Under the pieces are notes generated by a model that worked only from the letters and a program-made list of their open reading frames with translations, did no database searches and was not told the DNA's origin. The translations under genes and the position numbers were made by a program. Shown here one piece after another: positions 11,729 to 22,951 of a DNA stretch of 64,000 nucleotides. Source of the stretch: Toxorhynchites rutilus septentrionalis (Eukaryota > Arthropoda > Insecta > Diptera > Culicidae); NCBI RefSeq assembly GCF_029784135.1, contig NC_073745.1, positions 275,816,166-275,880,165 of the forward strand, read 5' to 3'. Numbering within the stretch: position 1 is the stretch's first letter; every line of letters starts with the position of its first letter.

Positions 11729-12934
11729 TAATCAGTATTTGAAGAGTGAACAAACCAATGCGTTGGTTTGCCAGTGTAGAGAGTTTTATTTTGTTAAATT
11801 TCCCTCGGATGATTCCGTGAAACGGATAATTGCGATGCGGCCTAGACTGGAATGAAAAGGAGCGTATAAATTTAAAGTCATTCCAATTATTGGATGTGAT
11901 GTTTTTTTCTCTGAACGTGATAAATGGAAATATTAACTAAACATACCAAGGCTAAAGAATAAAAGCCATTCTGAACCTACAAGGATGGGACAGAATCAGG
12001 AGAAACGGGCGAACACGAATACTGGAATCAGAAATGAAGGACAACAAAGGATGGAACGGTAATCGCGTCAAAGAAAAAAACAGGATAACTTCAAACAAAA
12101 CGAACAGGATCTAACGCGATGCTGATAACACACTGGAAATATATACATGAAAAAGGGATCAAACTTCGAATCAAGGATTGAAAGGATTGAACAGGATGAC
12201 TGGAAGAGCACAAGTGAGAAAACGGGATAATCACAAGGAAAGGATCTGGGCAGGATACGAGCTGAAGGACTATAAGGAAAACTACTAAACAGGGCGGAGG
12301 AATAACAACGATGAATATAAAACATTAAGTATAAAATTCACAATCAGAACTGAATACTATTTTGTTTAAGGAAATGACGAAACAATTAAACTGAAAAATT
12401 GAACGAAAATAACTAAAACAAGCTAGGAATTTCTTCGAAACAAAAAACAACAAATCAACGATTATAAAAAAAACGAAACCTAGTACAATTCAAAAGATGG
12501 ACAAAGAAAAAAATCGCGAGTGATCAAAACTATTTACATTAACAAACTAACCTAACTATATTTAAGACTAATACTAGAACCTAAGTGATAGGGATTTGGG
12601 TCACACTAAACTACTAATCCAATACTAATATTTACAATTTTTATTTACAACCCGAGTTGATTTCTTCACATACTCGGTTCTGAAGGTCAAACTTGACCGG
12701 CCTTTTCTCGTTTCTCGTTGGGATTTCTTCGTCACTTCGGTTTCATAGCTTGTTTTAGTGGAATCAACTAAACGAATTGGAGAAGTATTTTATTCTCCAA
12801 GCTATGTATCTTTTATGAAAAGACCAAAAATATACAATAAATACCAACGGAGAAATTTATATTGAATTCGAACTATTGAAGAATCGTCAATTCTTTGGAC
12901 GATTGCCTGAACGCTAGGTTGAGTGCTTGCGAGG
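11729..12934. other. No gene recognised
   Basis: Purine-rich, low-complexity coding strand at 11990-12340. A short plus-strand frame near 11790 reads REFYFVKFPSDDSVKRIIA before stopping; it looks protein-like but is too short to name. Around 12660-12760 the minus strand is lysine- and arginine-rich. No element termini identified. Confidence 0.35.
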
Positions 12935-13195
12935 ACATACCGCTTTTGAAGGCTGCACACATTCCGGAGCGCAAAAAATGACATATGGCATATATTTGAA
13001 TATATATTTCTCTTTCCCCACACTCCTTGGTTTCGTAGTCTGTGTTGGGGGAAAACATTTCGATCCGCAAAAATGCATGCGGGCACAAAAGTACCCGCAG
13101 CCTGGCGTTATTTTGCAATGCCGATTTCTTCAGGCTCATGAGTTTTGAAGTCTGTGTTTGGGATACACATTCCAGCGATCGAACATCCACCACTG
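12935..13195 (-). repeat. Diverged copies of the approximately 100-bp dispersed unit
   Basis: Contains TTTTGCAATGCCGATTTCTTCAGG-type and GTTTTGAAGTCTGTGTTTGGGA-type blocks related to 4325-4560, plus CATGCGGGCACAAAAGTACC, which recurs at 17464-17484. Confidence 0.55.
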
Positions 13196-13501
13196 CGCAA
13201 TGATAACTGAAAGGATTTCCGAGCGGGCTTTTGTTTGTATACAGATTTTTGTGATTTCAATAGCATGTATTCAAACCAATTTTTGAGCTATTGAAACAAG
13301 TTTTTGGATCGATAAGTACAAGCATATAACGCGTAGACATTTTATCTTTGGAATGAAGTGGTTATCATATTATTTCGTTTAGCTAGTTAGGAGGTATTAA
13401 CGCTTAAAAACTTGTTGTTTCGACGTAGCGCTCTCGTTACGTCGTGTTACGCGCGGAAAGCGAAAAATGTAACCAGTCGTCGGTTTATTATTATTCCCAA
13501 T

Positions 13502-14390
13502 CAGAGATGCCAGGTTTGAAGACATGTCTTCATTTTGAAGACATTTGACTTACTGTGCAGACATTTTGAATACATTATTAAAAATGTGAAGACATTTCAT
13601 TATGATGGTGTACGTTGGTTTTTGAGCGATACTATTTCCATGAAATTCTTACTATTAGCCGAACATATCGTCAAAAGAAGTAGGTCTTTTGTCTCAGTGT
13701 CGTTCTGTCGCTTTTTTATCTGTGTCACTTGTTTACTTTTACTCTTGGTTATCAACGGAGACTTTTGTCTCGGGGTCATTCACTTGCTTTTCTCAACCTT
13801 TTCAAAGCAAAAAATCCACAAGCATATAGAATGAATTCAACAACAGATTGACTTGTACTTCAAATTCTGGAGAACTTCCAGCGGTCTAAACACATATTGT
13901 TTCTAGGAGACATTAGTTCATTTGTGCTCAAAAAATCGAATGATCGTGACATTATATTTTTATTGTTTTGAGCCTATACTATAAAAAGATTAACATAGAT
14001 CTTTCAAACGACCACTTCACAAATCAAAGGTTTTCCGGTCACATACCGTTTCAATCATTATTTTTATAGAAATTGTTTGAGTTACTGAGAACTGGGGCCC
14101 AATGAACAGTTTATCAAGCCAATTATCATTTCTAATCTAATAAAATTTAGTCGCAGTTGAGCAATATACTTTTTGTTCACATTTATTTAAATAAACTTCA
14201 CAAAATCAAAGAAAGATCAATGAAATGCGCTATATAAAAATACCATTTAGAATAAACATTGAATAAGCTACCAAACTTTCTTCGAGAGTAGGTTATGAAT
14301 ATTAATTTCCTCCTATATGATTGTGAAGACATTTGACGATATTTTTTCGTACCATGTGAAGACATTTGAAAAAATCACCTGGCATCCCTG
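13502..14390. mobile_element. Non-autonomous hAT element (889 bp)
   Basis: The termini are CAGAGATGCCAGGT and (read inward from the right) CAGGGATGCCAGGTG. An exact 8-bp duplication TTCCCAAT flanks it (13494-13501 and 14391-14398). GAAGACATTTGA-type subrepeats lie just inside each end. No transposase is encoded; the frame at 13535-13834 has no family features. Confidence 0.92.
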
Positions 14391-15619
14391 TTCCCAATGC
14401 AGCTCAAAAGATTGAGGGGCTGGAAGTTAACAAAAATATGTCGGTTTTTGTTTGGTTTCGGAAGTGAAACTATTAAGCCTACATTCCATCAGTTGGGGAT
14501 GCTTCCACTTGCCCATACCTCGTTATAAAGTTACAATTTAGTTTTTTTCCGAGCTGGGTTAGGTTTTTCAGTATCAGTTAGCTGATATAATCCGGTTCTG
14601 TAGAGATTCTTTATTCGCTCTATTGAGCGCTCAGTCCAACTGTTTGAAGGACATGTTCCTGTTGAAGTTACATTTCGAGTTGGAATGAGATTTTGGGACC
14701 ACTTACGGATATTATACAAGTTTTTTCGGGTTTTCGACCTTATCCCATTTATTTGTTTAAAATTTTGATCATTCTCATCAACAAACTTGATTCAACTGAT
14801 TCGTTTGGCTTCTTTTACCTAGCTTTGCAGACTTAATTTCGCTGCGAGTCTTCTAGAAATTTTTAAACTGAACAGGCTTTAGCAGACTAGTCACGTTTTT
14901 TGTCAATGACAAATTCTTCACGCTGCCTGTTTTTGTAGTCCTTTCTAGGGAAACGCCTTGTGGTTTTCACAAATGAATGGGAAATTAGAAGGTTTTACTT
15001 CAACGCTATTTTCCAAACATACTAATGAGTAATTTATATTTTTTCTATATTGAAACATTTTGATAGGGACTTTCCAAATCGATAGAAAGTGTCCAAATCG
15101 CTCAAAATCGGATGTTTTCCATGGCACAACCAATATTAAGTTTTTCATTTTCTGTTCTCAATATGTTCTCGAAAGACGTAATCCTATGTCAAAAATCAGT
15201 GATCTTACTTTTGCAGCGATCTCCATTAATTATTACTTCCTACTCGGCATAATTTTTGAAGGAAAATGATCCACTAATTCCACAGGTGCTTCAAACAGTA
15301 ACATTTCAGAATGAAACGGTGCTTCGGCAAAGGCACTAGTATCCTCTTCACTGCGCCTGCGAATGACGGATCTCAAAAATTACATGTCCGATTAAGAACA
15401 TGAAATATTTGAGAAACCAGAGCAGTGGATCCAAAGCCCCAGAAAAGGAGGATGGTTGTAATAGCTGATATCCATGGTTATTATGGAAAGAAAGTAATGG
15501 ATAAACCGTTAAACCAAGGTATGACGCGACCCATGCCGAGGGATGAAGGGTAGGGGGGTGGGGGGTTTGAAACCTTGCCGTTAACGGAGCCTGTGGAGCA
15601 CCAGGGCACCCTCTACAGC
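14391..15619. other. No gene recognised
   Basis: Ordinary AT-rich sequence to about 15300, then a GC-richer block (15340-15610) whose character suggests part of a retroelement 5' region; I could not name the family. Confidence 0.35.
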
Positions 15620-15621
15620 AG

Positions 15622-15700
15622 GGGTTCTCAAACTGTTCTGGGCGAGAGACCCCTTTTCCCGAATGAAGTGATACCAAAGACCACCATGGCAAAATTTCTT
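15622..15700 (+). mobile_element. Single hAT-like terminus
   Basis: CAGGGGTTCTCAAACTGTTC has the form of a Charlie-type hAT end. A matching right end and 8-bp duplication were not found, so this is a fragment or a deleted element. Confidence 0.4.
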
Positions 15701-15954
15701 TAAAAATCTCTAGTTATTTTTTTTTTTCATACATAATACTTTCCAATTTAAAAACTTTGCGGTTGATGAAATGAGAAAACTTCACCTTATTTTCTTATTA
15801 AAATTCAACAAAATAAATATCTACATGAAATTCAGTAATTATCAAGTGTAACTAATAATTTTTAAATACACATAATTTACAAATACTTAAGTAGGTAATT
15901 AATTTTTTAAACTAACCTTAAAATCGCAAAGTAAAAATAAAAATATGTTCCGGA

Positions 15955-16375
15955 AAAACGCAATCCTACGTCAAAAACTATGGGTGGGTTGTACCTAAAA
16001 TGCAACCGCAAGGTTGACGTAGGACTACCGTTGGCTTAGTAGACATTTGAGTGTATTGATTAAATTATTGGTTAAACCAGTGATTAAATGAAACAATTTC
16101 CGAATTCAGATGCGAACAAATCCCAATTTCGGTCAATTCATCGTGGACTCGTGGACTTCCAAAATATGTGAACGAAAGAATGGCTAATGGATCAATGCGT
16201 TTTACATTTCCCTCTGAATTTATTGCATCTCCCAAGAGTACGTACTACTCGAACCGCAAATTTGCTTGATTTGTTGAACTTCAAGCACTCAGTTTTGATT
16301 TTGACATGTAAGTTGAACGCATATTGTTCAATCGACGTAATCGCAGCAAATTGTTATCAGAATTTCGCCAAACGG
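15955..16375 (+). repeat. Dispersed repeat block with TTGACGTAGGA motifs
   Basis: Contains AATCCTACGTCAA at 15962-15974, TTGACGTAGGACTACCG near 16013, the block shared with 7615-7735, and the block shared with 9850-10005. Confidence 0.6.
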
Positions 16376-16407
16376 TACGTATACCGTTTGGCGAAATTCT
16401 GATAACA
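16352..16407. repeat. Near-perfect palindrome, 26-bp arms
   Basis: The left arm 16352-16377 and right arm 16382-16407 are exact reverse complements separated by CGTA. The left arm continues the dispersed repeat known from 9850-10005; the right arm has no counterpart there, so the right arm looks like the newly copied one. Confidence 0.9.
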
Positions 16408-16476
16408 GTTTATAATTCATTAACCCCTTCATTAATTTATAATTCATTAACCCTTTAACGTATATAATTCAATTAA

Positions 16477-17353
16477 CCCCTTCACGTATAACGTCGAACC
16501 ACACTCGTAGCGATTAGACTGTGCCAGAACGTACAAAATCGAATCTCACTCGTCGTCTATCGATGTGAAATGGATACATGCTTCAGGCGTGTGATGGTGC
16601 GGGACTACTACGATCGTAAATAAGATACACACACTCAGCAGAGTATCGAAACCAGGTGTATGGCACGATTGTCGCTATCTCACTCTACCTACCGTCATCG
16701 CATATCTCACTATTCTCTGCTGTTAAAGTTCATCATCGACATCACGATATGTCAGACGGTGGTAAATTGGTAATTCGCGATGGTATCGACTTCAAATTAG
16801 GGCCATAATTTGTGTCCCAAACTCGTTAGTGTAATCTCTATCAGATTAGAAGACACGAAGCCGGTTTTTAAATTTTAAAATTTGAATGAAAATTTTCACA
16901 TCATGTTATTTCATTACTTGAAACAAGTATTTCTGACTTTCATTCAACCATATGGCTATACAATTCCAGAATTGTTGCTGAATTTTTTCATTATAATATA
17001 AAGTTGTCTTCATAAACAATTTTCGAATGAGACCTTTTCACCAACTGAAAACAAAAATATTTTTAATTCAAATAGAATACTAATTTCATATGGAAAAGCT
17101 AATTTTCATTCATAGTTTTAATTTTGGAAACGTTAATTCCGACTGCAAATCAGCTATTCGTTGACGCTCCCCTAAACTAGTAAACGAAGCACAATACCGC
17201 CAACGCGGATCGCTGTTTTGAAGGAAATAAATGCTTTTGACGTTTGAGATGTTGGCAACAAAAACATGGCGGGTGTCATACAGCTGATCGAAACGCTATC
17301 ACTGTGCTCGTTTTTGGGCCCTGTTGTTGGAAATCAAATCATACGACAAGGGG
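16477..17353. mobile_element. TTAA-flanked TIR element (877 bp)
   Basis: Both ends begin CCCCTT inside TTAA (16473-16476 and 17354-17357), and the similarity continues as CCCCTTCACGTATAACG against CCCCTTGTCGTATGATT. TTAA targets and C-rich termini suit a piggyBac-related non-autonomous element. Extra partial starts (TTAACCCCTTCATTAA and TTAACCCTTTAACG) lie just upstream at 16425-16460, as if the end had been repeated. No transposase. Confidence 0.7.
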
Positions 17354-17399
17354 TTAACTGAAGACATCAAGGAATGTCTTCCTATACAGTCTTGAATAA

Positions 17400-17540
17400 C
17401 CGAGCCAAAGCATTGTGTTCATATTGCTTTTGAAGTCGGCACATATTCCAGAGTGTAAAAATTCATGCGGGTACAAAAGTACCGATTTCCCCAAGCTCAT
17501 TGAAATATGTGTTGTGGAAACTGATCAAGTAGCCGCACCT
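17400..17540 (-). repeat. Diverged copy of the approximately 100-bp dispersed unit
   Basis: Shares CTTTTGAAGTCGGCACATATTCC-type, CATGCGGGTACAAAAGTACC and CCGATTTCCCCAAGCTCA-type blocks with 12935-13195. Confidence 0.5.
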
Positions 17541-17959
17541 TGCATCAAATTAATGTGGCGAATGTATTGTACAGAAAATTTGCATTGGTGCCTATCAACG
17601 TAAAAAACGAAAACCAAGAAAACCGAACATTCATGTTTTCAATTGTTATTTTAATGTAGTGCTCTTGTATGTTTTATATACATTGATCTTCAATCAGAGA
17701 GTCAACTGAGTTTTCGTCGTCACTTGAATCCCGTCTAGGGTCAGAGTCTCAAGTCGACGCAAGATTTTTCATTTTTCATCAAACATAAAACAAACATAAA
17801 AAATTATACCATTTTTTTCGATTGATTTCTTTCGATTGATTTATAATTCAGGCTGTTGAAAACCCATTCCACTGAAACGCTGAATACACGCATGGGTAAG
17901 GTCGTGAGCTCATTTGGGCAATTTTCCTCAGCACGTGGTAGACATGATCCCATGAAACT

Positions 17960-20205
17960 CTAGTGCTCTAGTGCTAAGCTCTTTCCGCATATGTTTCCAG
18001 ACAGTGGAATGGTACCAAAGATGCAGCTCAGAAGATCTATAATGAGCTACCTGACCACATGAATGGCATCCTTCGTTTACTCGAAAATTGCAATGATATC
18101 GTTATTGGATTCGACGAAACGTCAAATTAGATTTTACAAAAGCAACAGATGGTTATCGTCCGTTACTGGAATGTAACGAAGGGAACGGTGGAGTCCAGGT
18201 ACATTGGCTCAGCTCTGCCGTAATCTCGCAAAGTGACGCAAGCGCCAAAATTGACATTTTACTTTTTGTGTTATAAATCGATAACGAATATCAAATCCTT
18301 TCAAATGACTGCGAAATTTTACAGAAATCTGAAAAAATGACCCCGCAAAAGCTTGAAAACGGAGTGGCGTAAGCGCCATTTCCACTGTGATGTGGCGCAA
18401 GCGCCGTCTCCCTTATGATGTGATGTATTTTAATTGTGATGCGATGTGATTTTTTATCTGTTCTGATGGTTTTGATAGAATAAACGAGCAGGGACAGCAA
18501 ATTTCACATAACAACATCTTCCGTAATAAACGTTTACCATAATGAGAGTCACATACATTCTTTCTAAAAAAAACACTGAAAAGCTCGTTATGTCAAACAT
18601 TATAATCGAAAACAGTCGATCCCCATGCAGTGCTACATTTGGCATAACAATTTTGTTTTGTTGTAGTTCCAAATCATGTACTAAGAAGCACTATTTAAAT
18701 GTCTCGTCAAATATTTGAATTCATAAAATCAAACTCATCTTAAAAAAAATATATCCTAGATTGAAGTGTATTGCTGTTCTCACATATTGCACATAACGAT
18801 TGTGACTGAATATTTCATTAATTTAATTGTTGATTACAAGGATTTCCCAATAGTGTCTTTTATCTTCAGAAATCAAGGGTCAAAGCTTTTTGATGTTTAC
18901 TTACCTCACGAGCTCAATTTATCTTTCGGATGAATTAAAGCTAAGTGTTGATAGAAGGGTTTATGCTGGATTTGGTGAACAGCTGCACTCTTCTAAATTC
19001 TCCATCGAAACGCATCTTATAACAAAAAACAAAACATCCTCGCGTAATCTGAATTTTCTTTACATCGGATAATTTCAGACGGCATTATCTTATTTAACAC
19101 GGATGTTTTCTATTGCATTTTGGATAGGAAAAAATCGGTGCTGTCTAAAATTGTTATAATCGGGTTCTCAACTACATTAGCCTGCTCAACGCATGCTACA
19201 ATGTCGGAAAATGTGTAGAACTCTTCTCCCTGATGCTTCCTCATACTCCGCTCAACGGCGGCATTTTGGAAAAAATAATTTGAAACAGATTTTCGCATAC
19301 TCTGATGGATGGACGCCAATCAGTTGTGGAAACAGCGATTATGATTTGCTGTTTCCACAACAAACTGGCGTTGGTAACATAGCTTAAATAGAATTGCATT
19401 ATTTTAAGATTCAAGTCGATGGCAATGAATTTCCATCTAGTGTACACATTTTGTACAGATCAGATTTTCGTAATGCACGCGTTTGATTATTATTTTCCCC
19501 TCTGGCGCTTGCGTCACTTTGCGAGATTACGGCAGAGCTGTTCTAAGCTCAACGCGTGTACTGGAATTATTCGACGGATTGAAGAAATATTTTGAAGCTA
19601 AACGAGCTCACGAATATAGGAATATAGGTAGCTGCAGTTTGTAAGTTTTCACAATTCATTCAAGAAGGAATGAAAAAGACTGTTTGGAAAATTGATGGAG
19701 GTATTCATGTGCTTCTACAGTCTGTTTGAGAACGTTCCGTTAAGATGTGCGGAGTATTCTTGAATTATTGGATCGGCTGAAGTTTTGAGGAGTAAAATGG
19801 ATCAAAACCCAACCGATGGTATAAATAGCCCTGGACATGCTGCCGTACCTTAGAACCTAAGTAACCGCAGTCTAAGCACAAAAGGAACATAAGTACAAAA
19901 ATACATATCCAGATTCCCGTAGAAGCTTCGCTGCTGTTTTCACAGCCAGTACCTTTAGAGTAATTGTAGAGGCTTTTGAGGATAATTTGTTGGGGGTTTT
20001 TCTTAACATCAGTTGCTGCAGTTCAACCATTTATGACGAGCTTTCAGAGTGACGAGCCTATAGCACTTTTTCTATTCGAACTGACGAACCTTTTTAAACC
20101 AGTAATGAATAAATTGATGAAGCCAGCACTTTTGAGAGGGAATCTGAAGTCCCTTATAAACGTCGATCTTTCCGATGATTCGTTTCTGCTAAGCAGCGGC
20201 TAATT
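17960..20205 (+). pseudogene. hAT-derived gene-family pseudogene, split by a TIR element
   Basis: Fragments in three frames together follow one insect family of hAT-transposase-derived uncharacterised proteins. Readable in order: AKLFPHMFPDSGMVPKMQL (17970-18030), NDIVIGFDETSN (18090-18130), MVIVRYWNVTKGTVESRYIG (18149-18210), LELFDGLKKYFEAKRAHEY (19560-19616), FSQFIQEGMKKTVWKIDG (19640-19693), LFENVPLRCAEYS (19722-19762) and PFMTSFQSDEPIALFLFE (20026-20080) to about 20200. Several frameshifts and stops make it non-functional. The element at 18215-19535 interrupts it. The family assignment rests on the FDE(S/T), RYW, SRY-GS and PFMT-YQTD-like landmarks recalled from that family; no search was run. 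Confidence 0.65.
18215..19535. mobile_element. TIR element, CTGCCG ends, 4-bp duplication AGCT
   Basis: Perfect 33-bp TIRs (18215-18247 and 19503-19535) begin CTGCCGTAATCTCGC and end with GCAAGCGCCA. AGCT flanks both sides (18211-18214, 19536-19539). Removing the element and one AGCT brings the two halves of the surrounding pseudogene back into one frame, which fixes the duplication size. TGGCGYAAGCGCC subrepeats lie inside the left end (18363-18405). No transposase recognised; internal frames are unremarkable. Superfamily unknown. Confidence 0.88.
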
Positions 20206-20393
20206 AGCTAACTAATTAATTGAATTAGGATTCGCTGTAAAAAATTGCAATCAACAGTGTTGTGGAAACAATCGAGTTTATGGGATAAATATCTTGATTT
20301 TTGACAGAACTGTAAAGAGGAAGAATACTTGGTATTCATACTGGTTCATGCAAGTTATTCTGCGACGACAAGCATGACTCCCCAAGAACTGCT

Positions 20394-20791
20394 CTGCCGT
20401 TCTACGCATGGTTGTCCCATGCTACTTTTTGACAATTTTCACTTCTCATCATAAAACGATTTTTTATGCATAATTTTTTGGAAAAACACAAACTTATTGC
20501 CTGTTCCCAGTATTTTCAAAAATCAACATCAAGTTCAATTGTCCCATGTTGATATTCTAGGCATAACTGTCCCACCATGAATTTTTAAGCCTGTAACCAA
20601 GATTGATGGATTCAAATGAGGGGATCTTTTCATATTTCATTAAACAATAGTTCACTGCTTATAAAAAACCCAGTGTATTGCTAAACCGAAATTTCTGAAG
20701 CTTCTGGTAGACAAATATGCTAGAAAACTTTGAATGCGTTTTTCTCAGTTGCTGATTTTGGAACATGGGACAACTATGCGTTGAACGGCAG
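20394..20791. mobile_element. TIR element, CTGCCG ends, 4-bp duplication TGCT
   Basis: The termini CTGCCGTTCTACGCATGG and (inward from the right) CTGCCGTTCAACGCATAG continue into TTGTCCCATG. TGCT flanks both sides (20390-20393, 20792-20795). Subtracting the 398-bp element plus one TGCT restores the LINE frame across the site (SPRTAFLVKANIK), so the duplication size is certain. It is non-coding. It shares its first six bases and its duplication length with 18215-19535. Confidence 0.9.
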
Positions 20792-22464
20792 TGCTTTTCT
20801 AGTAAAAGCAAATATTAAATGCTTTCCTATAACCGAGTTCATTGAACGGGACATCGTAGCGATCAGAGTTGAGATACCAACTGTACTGAGGCACCTCCCC
20901 AAGAGGTTACGGCGTTCGTAAGTTATTGCAGAGAAATAAAAAAAGACTTCATCATCGGCTGTGATGACAACGCTCATCACACTTTGTGAGGTAGTACTGA
21001 CATAAACAGTCGAGGTGAATGTCTTTCAGAATTTCTCACTTCAAACAACATTGACATTGTCAATACAGGCAATGAACCAACGTTTATAAACGCTATCAGA
21101 CAAGATGTTCTAGATCTAACACTGTGTAGTCTGGTAATTTCTGTGAAAATACACAACCGGGACGTTTCGGAAGAGGCGTCTATGTCTGATCACAGACACA
21201 TTATCTTCGAATGGGATGGTGGCTTGACAGTACAGAGAGAATATCCAATATCCAATATTCAAGAAAAACCAACTGGGAACGATATTCACTTGAACTCGAG
21301 TCAAAAATTCTTAATACAAGTATAAGGTCGATCCAACAGCTTGAATCAACTTCAAAAGAATTAAATGATACGATAGTTTCTGTCTATAACAGTAATTGTC
21401 CACTAAAGAGAGTTTCTTCGACAAGAAACGTTCCGTGGTGGAACAAAAGGCTCGAGCGGCTTCGCAAAACAGCGTGGAAGCTGTTCAACAGAGCTAAAAT
21501 TAATTCGGATTGGCCACACTATAGGAGCGCCCTAATCGAATGTAACAGAGAACTAAGACGATCTGAACGAAAATCTTGGATAAATAACTGCGAAAGCATT
21601 GAAAGTACCCCAATCGTTGCAAACCTAAGCAAGACTCTTGCAAAAGACCACTCGAACGGGCTAGGTTCCCTCAAAAAGGACGACGGTTCGTTCACAAAAT
21701 CTCCCTCAGAAGTATCAGACTTACTGATGAAAACTCACTTCCCGGGATCTACACCTGTTCCTTCTAATACCAATCCTAGCTACAATCGCGAAATTAAATG
21801 CTCTCGAAGGTATCATGAAAGTGCAAAGGAAGTCGCAATCATAGTTGCGGGATCGGTTTTCACGAGGGCCAGAGAAAAAAGCGCGGTGAGATCTATTCAA
21901 ACTTACAAATCCGCAGGTGCAGATAGAATTTTTCCAGCCATGATTCAAAAAGGAGAATCTAAGCTAATTCCAACTCTAATCGAGATTTTTAGGGCAAGCC
22001 TGATACTCGAGCACATTCCTTTCACATGGAGACTCGTGGTCTTCATTCCAAAAGCTGGGAAACGTGATAAATCACTCCCAAAATCATTCTGACCAATATC
22101 ATCAATACTGTTGAAAACTATGGAGAAAGCTCTACATGAATACATAAAGTCGGTATTCATGTCCAAAAGCCCTTTATCGAAATACCAGTTTTCCTATCAA
22201 TCAGGCAAATTTACAGTCACAGCGTTACACACGCTTGGGACAAAAATTTAAAAATCTCTTCCGTCAAAAGAAACCGCATTATGTGCGTTTCTTGATATCG
22301 AAGGGGCTACCGACAATGCTTCTTATGTATCAATGGTACAGGCTATGATAAGAAGCCATTTCGATGACTGCATAGTCGAATGGATCAAAGGCATGCTCAC
22401 AAATAGACAAATCACCTCGGAGCTGGGCGGGTCGTCGACATCTGTGATTGCAACGAAAGAGGTT

Positions 22465-22517
22465 ATAGAACCCCTCCTTGTGGGCACAAGGAGGGGTTCT
22501 ATAACCTCTTCTTTGAT
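22465..22517. repeat. Palindrome inside the LINE reverse transcriptase
   Basis: The arms GAGGTTATAGAACCCCTCC... and its exact reverse complement (about 25 bp each) meet around a GGG/GGC centre near 22490. The right arm is the genuine LINE sequence (QGGVL-PLL, the conserved QGG block); the left arm replaces the expected GCP codons and is the inverted copy. Confidence 0.9.
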
Positions 22518-22951
22518 CACTGCTGGTTGACGACCTTCTGATTAGTTTGGAGGCAAATGGTTTCGAAATCGTGGGTTTTGTTGAAGATCTAGTCATAATG
22601 GTACGTGGCATGTTCGAGGATGTGATATCGAGCAGGATGCAGATGGTCTTAAACCTTACACAATCATGGTGTATCAAAGAAGATCTGAGTATAAATCCCT
22701 CAAAAACAACAATTGTTCCTTTTACCAAAAAGAAGAAACTGCATCTGAAGTCTCTAAATTTTGGAGGAGAGGAAATAAAACTCAGCGTTTCAGTGAAATA
22801 TCTAGGCGTAATCCTAGACGCTAAACTAAACTGGAACGCACACTTAGGCATAACATGGGGCCTTAAACCAAAAATGGTTATGTGGGTCTACACTGCCATT
22901 GTGCGTCCTAGGATAACTTATGACTCACTTGTATGGTGGTCAAAGACTAAG

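Noticed and set aside
11785..11860. Short plus-strand protein-like stretch (REFYFVKFPSDDSVKRII)
   Set aside because: Under 30 codons before a stop, no splice sites; faint resemblance to a tRNA methyltransferase is not enough.
12068..12325. 85-codon minus-strand frame
   Set aside because: Complement of a purine-rich stretch; composition alone explains it.
15348..15692. 114-codon minus-strand frame
   Set aside because: Runs through a GC-rich block and into a hAT-like terminus; proline runs come from C-rich DNA and no domain is visible.
22330..22851. 173-codon minus-strand frame
   Set aside because: Lies opposite the LINE reverse transcriptase, whose plus-strand motifs are clear.
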